This document shows positions 34,771-43,361 of a DNA stretch of 64,000 nucleotides, piece after piece. Origin of the DNA: Marinomonas spartinae. Its GTDB lineage: Bacteria > Pseudomonadota > Gammaproteobacteria > Pseudomonadales > Marinomonadaceae. The stretch's first letter is position 1; every line of letters begins with the position of its first letter. A program made the position numbers and the translations under genes. The DNA is taken from assembly GCF_900089775.1 (NCBI RefSeq), contig NZ_FLOB01000002.1, positions 124,001 to 188,000 of the forward strand. Direction: 5' to 3'. The notes under the pieces were generated by a model. It worked only from the letters and a program-made list of their open reading frames with translations, made no database searches and was not told where the DNA came from.

Positions 34771-35711
34771 GCAGCGTCTCCTTGCCGAAAATGAAACCAG
34801 TTCTCGGTAATCTGGTAGTTTATTTCGATAAGATCTAACTGAAAGTCATTAAGATAGTCATGAAACTTTTCATCCAAATCTTCTGAACGTTCTATTGGGT
34901 ATTCGTAGCCGTAAAGCTTATCTACTCTTGCGGTAATGATGCCGGAGCGAGGTAATTTGGAGGCTGCTTCACGAATCTGCTCAAGACAGTATGACAGTGT
35001 GCGTGGAAAAAACCGACCACGCAATAAAAAGGTCACGGCTTTGGCTCCATTGATTGAGGTTCGCACTGTACGGCGATAATCCAAATACGCACTTTGCGAT
35101 TTCAATACTTTAGCCCATACTACTTGGCCCAGTCGCACGCTTTCTTCTGCTTCGGATTGCAACATTAAAGAGACCGCCGCATCGATAATACGCGTGTTCA
35201 TATCGGCACGTTCTAAATAACGTCCCATGATGAGAAATTGCCAGCCTGAATCTCGAGTCATTGTGCCTGCAAGTAGGCCGATGATTTTTTGGCAGCCTTC
35301 AATAACGGTGTTGAGAAAGTCATGGCGGCCAGAACGATTGATGCCCTGCTTAATGTTTTGACGCGCATACATGTCCAGCTCGTTGATTAGTTCCCACATT
35401 TCTTCGGGTACCACATCACGGGTGGTACGAATGTTTTCTCGAACCATTTTCAGTGATGAGAGCATAGAGCTTGCATTGGTATCGTCCGCTAATAAAAATT
35501 TTACGACGTTACGTTCGTCTTTTACCTTGTAGCGTTGTTCGAATTGTTCGGTGCCACTGTTGATTTCGATAAGGTTATACCAAGAAATTTTGATGTCTCT
35601 TGGTAGATCAAAAAGGAGTTCATCGTATACTCTAACTAAGCGGGCCGTGTTTTCCGCACGTTCTAAGTAACGAGCGGCCCAAAATAAACGTTCTGCGACT
35701 CTTGATAACAT
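34767..35711 (-). CDS. Alpha-E domain protein
   Basis: A 314-residue mostly helical protein of the alpha-E family (DUF403, COG2307), starting MLSRVAERLFWAARYLERAE, the standard opening of the family. An ATG ten codons upstream overlaps the previous gene, but this ATG has the ribosome site AAAGGGG and leaves a two-base gap from the ATP-grasp stop. Alpha-E proteins are always near COG2308 ATP-grasp proteins, so a partner or scaffold role is inferred. Its fused paralogue is the C-terminal half of the 863-residue protein in the same array. Confidence 0.88.
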   Translation of the reverse strand: MLSRVAERLFWAARYLERAENTARLVRVYDELLFDLPRDIKISWYNLIEINSGTEQFEQRYKVKDERNVVKFLLADDTNASSMLSSLKMVRENIRTTRDVVPEEMWELINELDMYARQNIKQGINRSGRHDFLNTVIEGCQKIIGLLAGTMTRDSGWQFLIMGRYLERADMNTRIIDAAVSLMLQSEAEESVRLGQVVWAKVLKSQSAYLDYRRTVRTSINGAKAVTFLLRGRFFPRTLSYCLEQIREAASKLPRSGIITARVDKLYGYEYPIERSEDLDEKFHDYLNDFQLDLIEINYQITENWFHFRQGDAA

Positions 35712-35713
35712 AA

Positions 35714-37171
35714 TTAGCGCCCCTTTGTTTCGACGATCCAAGTATCTTTACTACCACCACCTTGTGACGAATTGACGACTAACGAACCTTTTTTCATCGC
35801 AACTCGGGTGAGTCCACCTGTGGTCACATAGCTGTCTTTGCTTTGCAAAATAAAGGGACGTAAATCTAGGTGGCGTGGCTCTAAGTTGCCTTTGGATATT
35901 AATGTTGGCGAAGTAGACAGTTTCAGTGTTGGTTGGGCAATATAATTGCGAGGGTTGGCTTCTATCAGCTCAGCAAACATGGCTTGATCTTTTTTAGTGG
36001 AGTGAGGTCCTACTAACATCCCATAGCCGCCAGACTCGTTGGCAGGTTTAACAACCAAACTGTCCAAATTTGCTAACACATAAGCCCGTTGTTCTGGGTC
36101 TTCGCACAAAAAAGTCTCAACGTTTTTAAGAATAGGTTCTTCTTTGAGATAGTAGCGGATGATGTCTGGCACATAGGCATAGACCACTTTGTCATCTGCC
36201 ACTCCTGCACCTGGTGCGTTTGCTAAAGCGACATTGCCTTTTCTCCAAGCCCGCATCAAACCAGGGACTCCTAGTACGGAATCTGGGTGAAAGGCTTCTG
36301 GGTCTATGAATAAATCATCAATACGACGATAAATAACATCGACTAATGCTGGGCCATTAATGGTTTTCATGTAGACGCAGTCGTCATGATTATCGACGTA
36401 TAAATCGCTACCTTCTACCAATTCTACTCCCATCTGTTGAGCCAAAAAGGCATGTTCAAAATAGGCTGAATTGTAAATCCCCGGCGTCATGACGACGATT
36501 TCTGGGTCTTCTATGTCTCTGGGGGATAGTGCCGCTAAGGTATCAAATAACTGGGATGTATAAGAGTCGATTGGCAGAATACTGTCGTTTTCAAATAGTT
36601 CCGGAAGCACACGTTTGGTAATCGCGCGGTTTTCGATCATGTAAGAGACGCCTGAAGGGACGCGTAAATTGTCTTCGAGAACATAAAACTCGCCATCTTC
36701 ATCGCGCACCAAATCGGTGCCGCAAATATGAGCCCACACTCCATAAGCGGGTGAGACTCCGACACATTCAGGGCGAAAGTTTTTGGAGTCTTTGATAATG
36801 TGCTCTGGGATAATGCCATCTTTAATAACCTGTTGATCATGGTATAGGTCATCGATGAAAAGGTTGAGTGCTTTGAGTCGTTGCTTTAGGCCTGCTTCTG
36901 CAACGCGCCAGTCTTTTGCATCTATGGTTCGTGGTACGATGTCGAAGGGCCAAGCTCGGTCGATGTTGCCTTCTTCGGTGTAAACGGTAAAGCTGATGCC
37001 CATTTCTTGAATGGTGGCTTCGGCCATGAGTTTTCTCTTTTCAAGTTCTTCTTCTGATAAACTATCTAGATAGCCAAGTAATTGCTTGGCAGGGGGTCTG
37101 GGCTTGCCTTTGTTATCAATTAATTCGTCAAAAAAGCCATTTGACTGATACTGGCTACTCAAGTTATCCAT
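35714..37171 (-). CDS. Circularly permuted type 2 ATP-grasp protein
   Basis: A 485-residue stand-alone COG2308 protein (DUF404/DUF407), first gene of the array. Recognisable blocks are FIDDLYHDQQVIKDGIIPE, LRVPSGVSYMIENRAITKRV, VVMTPGIYNSAYFEHAFLA, LVVKPANESGGYGMLVGP and the C-terminal GGLTRVAMKKGSLVVNSSQG, which contain the ATP-grasp nucleotide- and metal-binding residues. The protein should activate a carboxylate as acyl phosphate and join it to an amine. It is the paralogue of the N-terminal half of the downstream fusion. Promoter and any operator should lie in the 320-base gap to its right. Confidence 0.9.
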   Translation of the reverse strand: MDNLSSQYQSNGFFDELIDNKGKPRPPAKQLLGYLDSLSEEELEKRKLMAEATIQEMGISFTVYTEEGNIDRAWPFDIVPRTIDAKDWRVAEAGLKQRLKALNLFIDDLYHDQQVIKDGIIPEHIIKDSKNFRPECVGVSPAYGVWAHICGTDLVRDEDGEFYVLEDNLRVPSGVSYMIENRAITKRVLPELFENDSILPIDSYTSQLFDTLAALSPRDIEDPEIVVMTPGIYNSAYFEHAFLAQQMGVELVEGSDLYVDNHDDCVYMKTINGPALVDVIYRRIDDLFIDPEAFHPDSVLGVPGLMRAWRKGNVALANAPGAGVADDKVVYAYVPDIIRYYLKEEPILKNVETFLCEDPEQRAYVLANLDSLVVKPANESGGYGMLVGPHSTKKDQAMFAELIEANPRNYIAQPTLKLSTSPTLISKGNLEPRHLDLRPFILQSKDSYVTTGGLTRVAMKKGSLVVNSSQGGGSKDTWIVETKGR

Positions 37172-37494
37172 CTAAACCTCGTTCTTTCGTTAATCTGGGG
37201 AAAAACTGATTCAAGCGTATGCGATCCTATGCACTTTGTGGTGTCACCCCCCTATGTGATTGTTATTGTTATTAGGCAAATAGAGTAGAATTATTGCCTA
37301 TTATTAATGACATTAGTCGTTAATTAGTACAAAAGAAATACAGCAAAGATCACGCCATGAACATGCTGTTTAGCAATAAATAAGTAATTTATTGTTATTG
37401 GTTCACTAATCAGTGACAAAGCGCAACTAATTAACCTGTAAATTGTTTATTATTTTTTTTGAGTGATTCTATTAATGACTGTAAGGATTGGTTT
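37172..37494. other. Divergent promoter region with inverted repeats
   Basis: This AT-rich gap lies between the divergent ATP-grasp array and an FAD monooxygenase. It holds TAGGCAA-N14-TTGCCTA (37273-37300) and CAATAAAT-N5-ATTTATTG (37374-37394), two inverted repeats of operator form. No coding frame or RNA gene is seen, and no regulator gene is adjacent, so which factor binds is unknown. Confidence 0.45.
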
Positions 37495-38706
37495 GTGAAC
37501 AAAATCAAAGACGTGGCAGTTGCCGGTGCTGGTATTGGTGGTTTGACTGTTGCCTTAGGGCTTGCTCAGCAAGGTGTGGACGTAACCATATTTGAACAGG
37601 CTAGTGTATTGGCTGAAGTTGGGGCGGGTTTGCAAATGAGCCCAAATGCAATGAAAGTGCTGCGCCAATTTGGCTTAGAGGATACCCTTCGACCGTACGC
37701 CTTTGAACCACAACAAGCCACTATTCGTCATTTCAAATCGGGGGAATATTATTTAAAAGCTCCTTTAGGTCAGGCTGCCATTGATCGTTATGGCGCACCT
37801 TATTGGCATTTGCATCGTGCGGATTTACACCATGTGTTAGTAGAAGCCTGCCAGAAGGCCGGGGTAACGATACAATTAGGAGCTACGGTTACCGGATATC
37901 AGAAGTCAGATCAACAAAACTCCGTAGTGTTATGTCTTCAAGATGGTAGTCAATATGAAACGGATTTAGTCATAGGAGCGGATGGTATTCGCTCGGTGAT
38001 TCGCGAACAAATGTTGGGTAAGCAAGCCCCTGATTTTATGGGACAAGTAGCTTGGCGCGGGGTGGTTCCTGTTTCCAAGCTAAACGCGATTCATGTTCAG
38101 CCTGACGCCTGTGTCTGGGCTGGGCCTGGGCGCCATTTAGTGACGTATTACTTACGTGGTGGAGAATGGGTGAACTTTGTGGCAGTAGAAGAGCGCGGAG
38201 GGTGGCAATCAGAATCGTGGCGTGAAGAGGGGGACATTAACGAGCTGCGTTCTGCTTTTGCGGGTTGGCACCCTGAAGTGACTGAGCTTTTGTTAGCCGC
38301 TGACAGCACATTTTTGTGGGCACTGAATGGGCGTAGTAGCTTACGAACTTGGTTTCAGGGAAGGGTGGTGTTGCTTGGTGATGCGTGTCATCCAATGTTG
38401 CCATTTATGGCTCAGGGCGCGGCCATGGCGATTGAAGATGCGTATGTGTTGGTTGCCTCGCTGATGAGTAAGCCGTTACCCGATGCTCTTGCTTCTTATG
38501 AAATTCTTCGTAAACCCAGAGCGGTACGTATTCAGAATATGTCTAAAGACAATACAGGCTTGTATCACATGCACGGCGGACTATTTGGACAAATGAAGCT
38601 AAATGCCGTTAAAGTGGCGTCGCAATTTGTCCCGAGTGCGATTCAAGGTAAGTTAGATCCGGTATACGGTTATGATGTAGTAAAGGCGGCGGCTGCTTGG
38701 TGTTGA
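37495..38706 (+). CDS. FAD-dependent aromatic monooxygenase (salicylate hydroxylase-like)
   Basis: A 403-residue class A flavoprotein hydroxylase. The Rossmann fingerprint GAGIGGL is at residues 11-17, followed by the acidic end of beta-2 in VTIFEQ. The DG motif is in LVIGADGIRSVIRE, and the second FAD motif is VVLLGDACHPMLPFMAQGAA. It most resembles salicylate and 3-hydroxybenzoate 6-hydroxylases, which use NAD(P)H and O2 to hydroxylate aromatic acids. Codon 13 of the longer frame is this GTG, with TAAGGA eight bases upstream, a better start than the upstream TTG. No aromatic ring-cleavage gene is adjacent, so the substrate is open. Confidence 0.85.
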   Translation: MNKIKDVAVAGAGIGGLTVALGLAQQGVDVTIFEQASVLAEVGAGLQMSPNAMKVLRQFGLEDTLRPYAFEPQQATIRHFKSGEYYLKAPLGQAAIDRYGAPYWHLHRADLHHVLVEACQKAGVTIQLGATVTGYQKSDQQNSVVLCLQDGSQYETDLVIGADGIRSVIREQMLGKQAPDFMGQVAWRGVVPVSKLNAIHVQPDACVWAGPGRHLVTYYLRGGEWVNFVAVEERGGWQSESWREEGDINELRSAFAGWHPEVTELLLAADSTFLWALNGRSSLRTWFQGRVVLLGDACHPMLPFMAQGAAMAIEDAYVLVASLMSKPLPDALASYEILRKPRAVRIQNMSKDNTGLYHMHGGLFGQMKLNAVKVASQFVPSAIQGKLDPVYGYDVVKAAAAWC

Positions 38707-39081
38707 CGGTAAGGTATTTTAGATAACTTAAGCGTAGACGTTGCCTAGTTATTGAATCAGACGTTATCGTTCTCTGTTTTTTTGCTTGAGTTCTAACGCG
38801 TTGCCGTCGTTTTTGTCACCTTTGAGGATTGTGTAGAGGCTTACAAATGAAAAAGTAAGTCCTACTCACTAAATACTTTATTGGTTAAAGAGGCTCAGTA
38901 TCTGCTGGGCTTTTTTGTTTTTTTAATTCCTTTTTTGTATAAGTGATGAATTTAAATGTTTATTTTGTTATAAATAGCGAATTCATCTCGTTATTAGTTA
39001 ATCTTATCCATATCGTGGAGAGTTGGGTGCTATTAGCGATTTTCTTTCCTACGATTATCCATCGCAGGAATTTATCTCTAT
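38707..39081. other. Intergenic region before the antiporter gene
   Basis: About 375 bases hold the monooxygenase terminator-like hairpin, then AT-rich DNA leading to the NhaC-type start. I see no further gene. Short frames here lack ribosome sites or start codons that would support them. Confidence 0.5.
38891..38920 (+). terminator. Intrinsic terminator
   Basis: GCTCAG and CTGGGC (one G-T pair) enclose TATCTG and are followed by TTTTTTGTTTTTTT. The hairpin is short but the T-tract is strong. It is about 185 bases after the monooxygenase stop codon. Confidence 0.65.
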
Positions 39082-40443
39082 ATGGAAATGATCGATCACA
39101 TGACTTCTAAATCTCCGTTAGCACTTTTACCTTTAGTGCTGTTTCTAGTTTTGTTCGTTGGTAGTGGGCTTTGGTACCAATCCCAAGGTGTGAATTTTGC
39201 CTTTTATCAAATATCCGCTCCTGTTGCGATTTTGCCTGCCATTGTTTTGGCGATTATCTTAGCCAAAGGCTCACTAAACAAGCGTATTGACACTTTTATT
39301 AGTGGGGTCGGTGACAACACTATTATTACCATGGTGTTGATCTATCTGTTGGCTGGTGCCTTCGCTAGTGTTGCTAAAGCGGTTGGCGGCGTCGATGCGA
39401 CGGTTAATTTTGGCTTAAGTGTTGTGCCGCCAGCTTTTGTATTGCCTGGCTTATTTATTATTACCGCGTTTGTTGCAACCTCTATGGGAACTTCTATGGG
39501 AACCATTGCGGCTATTGGCCCGATTGCCATAGGCGTGGCGCATGCAACAGATTTGTCCTTACTGTTGACGGTGGGTACGGTCATTGGTGGTGCCATGTTT
39601 GGTGATAATCTATCGATTATTTCTGATACCACTATTGCTGCCACTCGGACGCAGGGGTGTGATATGCGCGATAAATTTCGAATGAACTTCAAGATTGCCT
39701 TGCCAGCGGCCTTGGTCACTTTGGTGTTGTTATATTTCCAAAGTGGGGTGGCACATATTGGTCAAGTAAAGGACTATGAGTTGATCAAGGTACTACCTTA
39801 TGTCGTTGTCTTAACCTTGGCGGTGCTGGGGGTTAATGTCATGTTGGTGCTATTTAGTGGCATTGTATTGGCTGGGGGGATTGGGCTAACAATGTTACCG
39901 GATTTCACTGTTGCGACTTGGGCTAAAGAGATTTACAGCGGTTATACCAGTATGCAGGAAATTCTGATTCTCTCTTTGCTGATTGGTGGCATGGGGGCAC
40001 TTATGAAAGCGCAAGGCGGCTTGGATTGGCTGGTGAGCATGATTGAGAAGATTAGTCATGTATTTGGTGCTAAGCCTGGGTCAACACGGGCCGGAGAGTT
40101 TAGTATCAGTGCGTCAGTGGCGCTGACAAATTTGTGCACAGCAAATAATACGGTCTCTATTCTGATTAATGGTTCAGTCGCCAAAGACATTGCCACACGA
40201 TACAACGTGGATGCACGTCGCAGTGCAAGTCTTTTGGATATCTTTTCCTGTGTTGCGCAGGGGCTATTGCCATATGGTGCACAGATTTTATTGGCATCGT
40301 CCCTTGCCAAAGTCTCGCCATTATCTCTTATTGGTTATGTGCAATATAACTGGCTTTTGGCAGTAGCTGCGATAGTATCCATCATACTTGCTTGGCCAAA
40401 TGTTAAGAAAAAGAATGGCTTGCCTCTATCGTATGTGAAATAA
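39082..40443 (+). CDS. nhaC: Na+/H+ antiporter, NhaC family
   Basis: A 453-residue membrane protein with about 11-12 spans in the ion transporter superfamily. Family-specific stretches are ATSMGTSMGTIAAIGPIAIG, GGAMFGDNLSIISDTTIAA and, near the C-terminus, LTNLCTANNTVSILINGSVA. The GDN and DT residues in the middle are typical of NhaC-like exchangers that swap Na+ for H+ (or malate/lactate in some relatives). It would support sodium and pH homeostasis in a marine cell. The first of three close ATGs is chosen, with AGGA twelve bases upstream. A later ATG (codon 7) is possible. Confidence 0.85.
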   Translation: MEMIDHMTSKSPLALLPLVLFLVLFVGSGLWYQSQGVNFAFYQISAPVAILPAIVLAIILAKGSLNKRIDTFISGVGDNTIITMVLIYLLAGAFASVAKAVGGVDATVNFGLSVVPPAFVLPGLFIITAFVATSMGTSMGTIAAIGPIAIGVAHATDLSLLLTVGTVIGGAMFGDNLSIISDTTIAATRTQGCDMRDKFRMNFKIALPAALVTLVLLYFQSGVAHIGQVKDYELIKVLPYVVVLTLAVLGVNVMLVLFSGIVLAGGIGLTMLPDFTVATWAKEIYSGYTSMQEILILSLLIGGMGALMKAQGGLDWLVSMIEKISHVFGAKPGSTRAGEFSISASVALTNLCTANNTVSILINGSVAKDIATRYNVDARRSASLLDIFSCVAQGLLPYGAQILLASSLAKVSPLSLIGYVQYNWLLAVAAIVSIILAWPNVKKKNGLPLSYVK

Positions 40444-40477
40444 ATAGCAGGTAGACTGGCATTACAATGTTTAAGAG

Positions 40478-40503
40478 AAAAACCACCTTAATCGGTGGTT
40501 TTT
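40478..40503 (+). terminator. Intrinsic terminator of the antiporter gene
   Basis: AAAAACCACC and GGTGGTTTTT form a perfect 10-bp stem with a 6-base loop. It lies about 35 bases after the stop codon and before the ribosome site of the DMT gene. Confidence 0.85.
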
Positions 40504-40541
40504 CGTGTTTTTAAGATGTTATATCTTTTTAAAAAGGCAAT

Positions 40542-41426
40542 ATGTTGAAGCAAGGGGCGCATTTCAAGGCTGAGCTAATTTTGATCCTAGTGACTATTCT
40601 AGCGGGCTTTGGTTGGATTTTTTCTAAAGAAGCCTTGACGGGACTGCCGCCTTTGTTTTTTATGGGGATGCGCTTTTTAGTTGCGTGCTTTGTTTTGGTG
40701 CTTGCTGGGCGTAAGTACTTTGTTAGGATGCGATGGCGAGACATTAGGCCGGCTCTATTCGTTGGTGGCGTAATGGGGCTTACGATGATGTTTTGGGTGG
40801 AAGGATTATCAAAAACCCAAGAGTTGGGAGTTGGTGCGTTTATTGCTAGCCTAGGTGTGGTTTTGGTTCCCATCGTCGCCAAGCTTTTATTTAAAGAGCA
40901 GCCTCCAAATAGTATTTGGGTTGCGCTTCCTATTGCGGTAATTGGATTAGCCTTTTTAGCGTTAGACGGTGGGCTGAAGTTTGAAGTGGGGCAGTTGTTT
41001 TTTTTGGCCACGGCAGTGATGTCGGCATTTCAGTTTAATCTGTTATCCAGACAGTCCACTCGAATGTCTGTGCTGGTACTTACGGCCATACAATTGGGAG
41101 TAGCTGGGGTGTTTTTACTCACTATTTCTTTACTTACTGAAACAGTGCCTCATGTTTTGCCGACGAATGTGGTAGGTTGGTTTCTAGCGAGTACTTTAAT
41201 CGCAACAAGTTTACGATTTTTGCTACAAACCTACGGGCAAAGTTTGACGCCAGTAAGTCACGCGGCTGTAATCATGAATTTAGAGCCAGTTTGGACCGCT
41301 TTATTTGCTTCTATCTGGTTTGCACAGTTAATGAGTGTCGGTCAGGTGTTTGGTTGTTTCTTGATCTTTGTTGCGATGCTAGTGAGCCGATGGCAGCAGA
41401 TTAAGGTGATATTTAAAAACCATTGA
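40542..41426 (+). CDS. DMT-superfamily exporter (EamA)
   Basis: A 294-residue protein with ten predicted spans arranged as two EamA repeats (about 7-140 and 150-285). Typical stretches are GFGWIFSKEALTGLPPLFFM and, in the second repeat, TLIATSLRFLLQTYGQSLTP and HAAVIMNLEPVWTALFA. EamA proteins export amino acids or other metabolites by drug/metabolite antiport. The ATG has AAAAAGG upstream. It is convergent with the TetR gene, and no substrate clue is visible. Confidence 0.88.
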   Translation: MLKQGAHFKAELILILVTILAGFGWIFSKEALTGLPPLFFMGMRFLVACFVLVLAGRKYFVRMRWRDIRPALFVGGVMGLTMMFWVEGLSKTQELGVGAFIASLGVVLVPIVAKLLFKEQPPNSIWVALPIAVIGLAFLALDGGLKFEVGQLFFLATAVMSAFQFNLLSRQSTRMSVLVLTAIQLGVAGVFLLTISLLTETVPHVLPTNVVGWFLASTLIATSLRFLLQTYGQSLTPVSHAAVIMNLEPVWTALFASIWFAQLMSVGQVFGCFLIFVAMLVSRWQQIKVIFKNH

Positions 41427-41485
41427 AACGGACTAGTTTGCTTTACAAGAAAAGAAGAGGGTTAGCCCTAGAAAAGAATTCAAGG

Positions 41486-42058
41486 CTAATCTGGTAAAAT
41501 GCTGTCTAGCAGGGTGTTGTAGAGTTTAATCGTTTCCTGAGTAAAAGGTCGGGTTGTGTAATCCCATTCGGATAACATGCCCTCTGCTAAGATGGATAAC
41601 GCTTCAACTCGAGCAACGGCTTCTGCTTTGCTTAGGCTTGGTGATTTTTCCATGATGATATCAGTGGCTCTTAATCGAAGACGTTGGTTCATTTCTTTAC
41701 AGATCTTCGATATCGTCGCATTGCGCGATGCCTCTGCCTTGATTTCAAGCGTCATAATGCGAATGCAATGGATCTCTTCGTTGTCTTCACTGAAATGCCG
41801 AGTCAGCCAATTTTCTTTATTTAAAAACTCAGACATAAAACTTAAGTGTCTTTTGGTGGTCTGTTCAACCAGTGCGCATATAATGTCATCTTTGTCATTA
41901 AAATAGCGATAGATTTGCCCAACACTGAGTTTGGCAGATTTGGCAATCGCCTGCATGCTGGTTTTATGAAAGCCTTTATGAATAACGTTTTGTTCTGTAG
42001 CGTCAAGAATTTGCTGACGGCGTTCATCACTGAGAGATTTTGAAAAGTTGAATGTCAT
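41486..42058 (-). CDS. TetR/AcrR-family repressor of the first RND efflux system
   Basis: A 190-residue TetR protein. The N-terminal HTH includes ERRQQILDATEQNVIHKGFH, then TSMQAIAKSAKLSVGQIYRY and FNDKDDIICALVEQ, the AcrR-like pattern. A divergent ligand-binding helix bundle follows. The upstream ATG (13 codons earlier) lies only 11 bases from a TATAAT-like box on this strand, so the downstream ATG is preferred. A 22-bp perfect palindrome lies between it and the RND operon. Expected behaviour is repression of that operon and itself, relieved by a drug-like ligand. Confidence 0.87.
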   Translation of the reverse strand: MTFNFSKSLSDERRQQILDATEQNVIHKGFHKTSMQAIAKSAKLSVGQIYRYFNDKDDIICALVEQTTKRHLSFMSEFLNKENWLTRHFSEDNEEIHCIRIMTLEIKAEASRNATISKICKEMNQRLRLRATDIIMEKSPSLSKAEAVARVEALSILAEGMLSEWDYTTRPFTQETIKLYNTLLDSILPD

Positions 42059-42106
42059 TTTTTTGCACTTTTGCACGGTATATTGAAAGGTTAGCATATA
42101 TTATAG

Positions 42107-42128
42107 TGAGAATGAACGTTCATTCTCA
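42107..42128. promoter_or_regulatory. 22-bp perfect palindrome, TetR operator
   Basis: The core AATGAACGTTCATT with flanks TGAG and CTCA is symmetric over 22 bases. It is placed between the divergent TetR and RND genes, overlapping the likely TetR -10 box, and has the form of TetR-family operators of RND pumps. Confidence 0.8.
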
Positions 42129-42152
42129 ATGAATCTTAAGGAAAAACCCTAG

Positions 42153-43349
42153 ATGTTGTCAAAATTTAAATATGCTTCTGGTGCGTTACTTATCGCATTA
42201 TTTGTTGCTGGTTGCCAAGAAAAGGCAACGGCTCCCTCTGGCTCACATCAGGGGGAACCAAAGGTTGAGGTTGGAGTATTGACTATCGAGCCTCAGAAAA
42301 ACGTTGAATTGAATATAGAGCTTCCTGGGCGTACGTCATCGAGTTTAGTGGCAGAGATTCGGCCTCAAGTAGGGGGAATTATTGAGAAGCGTTTGTTTAA
42401 AGCAGGGGAGAATGTCAAAGCCGGACAAGTACTCTATCAACTTGATGACTCCTCTTATTTGTCTACTGTCAGGCAGTCGCAAGCTAATTTGGAGTCTGCC
42501 AATGCGGGTTTAAAATCAGCTGAGCTTAAAGATCGACGTTATACCTTGCTGCGCAAACAGAATAACGTGTCTCAACAAGATCTAGATGATGCTCATGTGG
42601 CTTATTTAGAGGCAAAAGCTACACAAAAAGGTGCAGAAGCTGCCCTGCAAAATGCTCGAATTAATTTGTCCCATACAAAAATCACGTCACCAATCAGTGG
42701 AAGAATTGGTATTTCTCAAGTCACCGTTGGGGCTTTAGTGACGGCCAATCAAGCAGGTGTCATGACGACGGTTCGTTCGTTAAATCCTGTTTATGTGGAT
42801 TTGGCGCAAACCAGCTTAGAGCAATTAAAATTGCGTAACTTGTTATCTCAGCCTGGCGTGAAGAAAGGCACTAATAAGGTAACCTTGGTATTGGAAGATG
42901 GCTCAAAATACAGTCACGCGGGTGTGCTGGAATCAAGTGAAATTAATGTCGATGAATCAACGGGGAGTGTGACATTACGTGCCGTGTTCCCGAACCCAGA
43001 TAATGTGCTGCTTCCTGGTATGTTTGTTCGAGGAACTATTCATCAAGCGACGTTTGATGCGGCTATTCTAGTACCTCAACAAGCTGTCTTCCATGATGTC
43101 AAAGGCAATGCGTATGCTTACCTTGTGAATGGAAACAGTAAAATTGAAAAACGTTTTATTACGACAGAGCGAGCCATTGGTAATGAGTGGTTAGTGACAA
43201 AAGGGATTAATGCTGGCGATAAGGTGGTTATGCAAGGGTCAGCAAAAATTCATCCCGGTAGTAGTGTCACGACCGTTAACGTTCATTTTAACCGTGAGAC
43301 AGATACTGTCTCTCCAGCAAACGCTGCTACCAATTCTTCATCGAATTAA
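42153..43349 (+). CDS. RND efflux periplasmic adaptor (AcrA/MexA-like)
   Basis: A 398-residue membrane-fusion lipoprotein. The signal peptide ends in the lipobox VAGC with C21, followed by Gln at +2. The biotinyl-lipoyl half is seen in EIRPQVGGIIEKRLFKAGENV and ISHTKITSPISGRIG-like text (LSHTKITSPISGRIG). A coiled-coil hairpin spans about 100-165, then beta-barrel and membrane-proximal domains (LPGMFVRGTIHQA). It links the inner-membrane pump to an outer-membrane channel. It is the first gene of a two-gene operon under the divergent TetR; the RND pump starts 12 bases after it. Confidence 0.92.
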   Translation: MLSKFKYASGALLIALFVAGCQEKATAPSGSHQGEPKVEVGVLTIEPQKNVELNIELPGRTSSSLVAEIRPQVGGIIEKRLFKAGENVKAGQVLYQLDDSSYLSTVRQSQANLESANAGLKSAELKDRRYTLLRKQNNVSQQDLDDAHVAYLEAKATQKGAEAALQNARINLSHTKITSPISGRIGISQVTVGALVTANQAGVMTTVRSLNPVYVDLAQTSLEQLKLRNLLSQPGVKKGTNKVTLVLEDGSKYSHAGVLESSEINVDESTGSVTLRAVFPNPDNVLLPGMFVRGTIHQATFDAAILVPQQAVFHDVKGNAYAYLVNGNSKIEKRFITTERAIGNEWLVTKGINAGDKVVMQGSAKIHPGSSVTTVNVHFNRETDTVSPANAATNSSSN

Positions 43350-43361
43350 GGAAGAGAATTT

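Noticed and set aside
40529..41011. 160-codon open frame antisense to the EamA exporter
   Set aside because: It mirrors the hydrophobic exporter gene; no ribosome site and no recognisable domain.
41460..41491. GGTTAGCC/GGCTAATC inverted repeat between EamA and TetR genes
   Set aside because: Short imperfect stem with a long loop and no T-tract; not strong enough to call a terminator.
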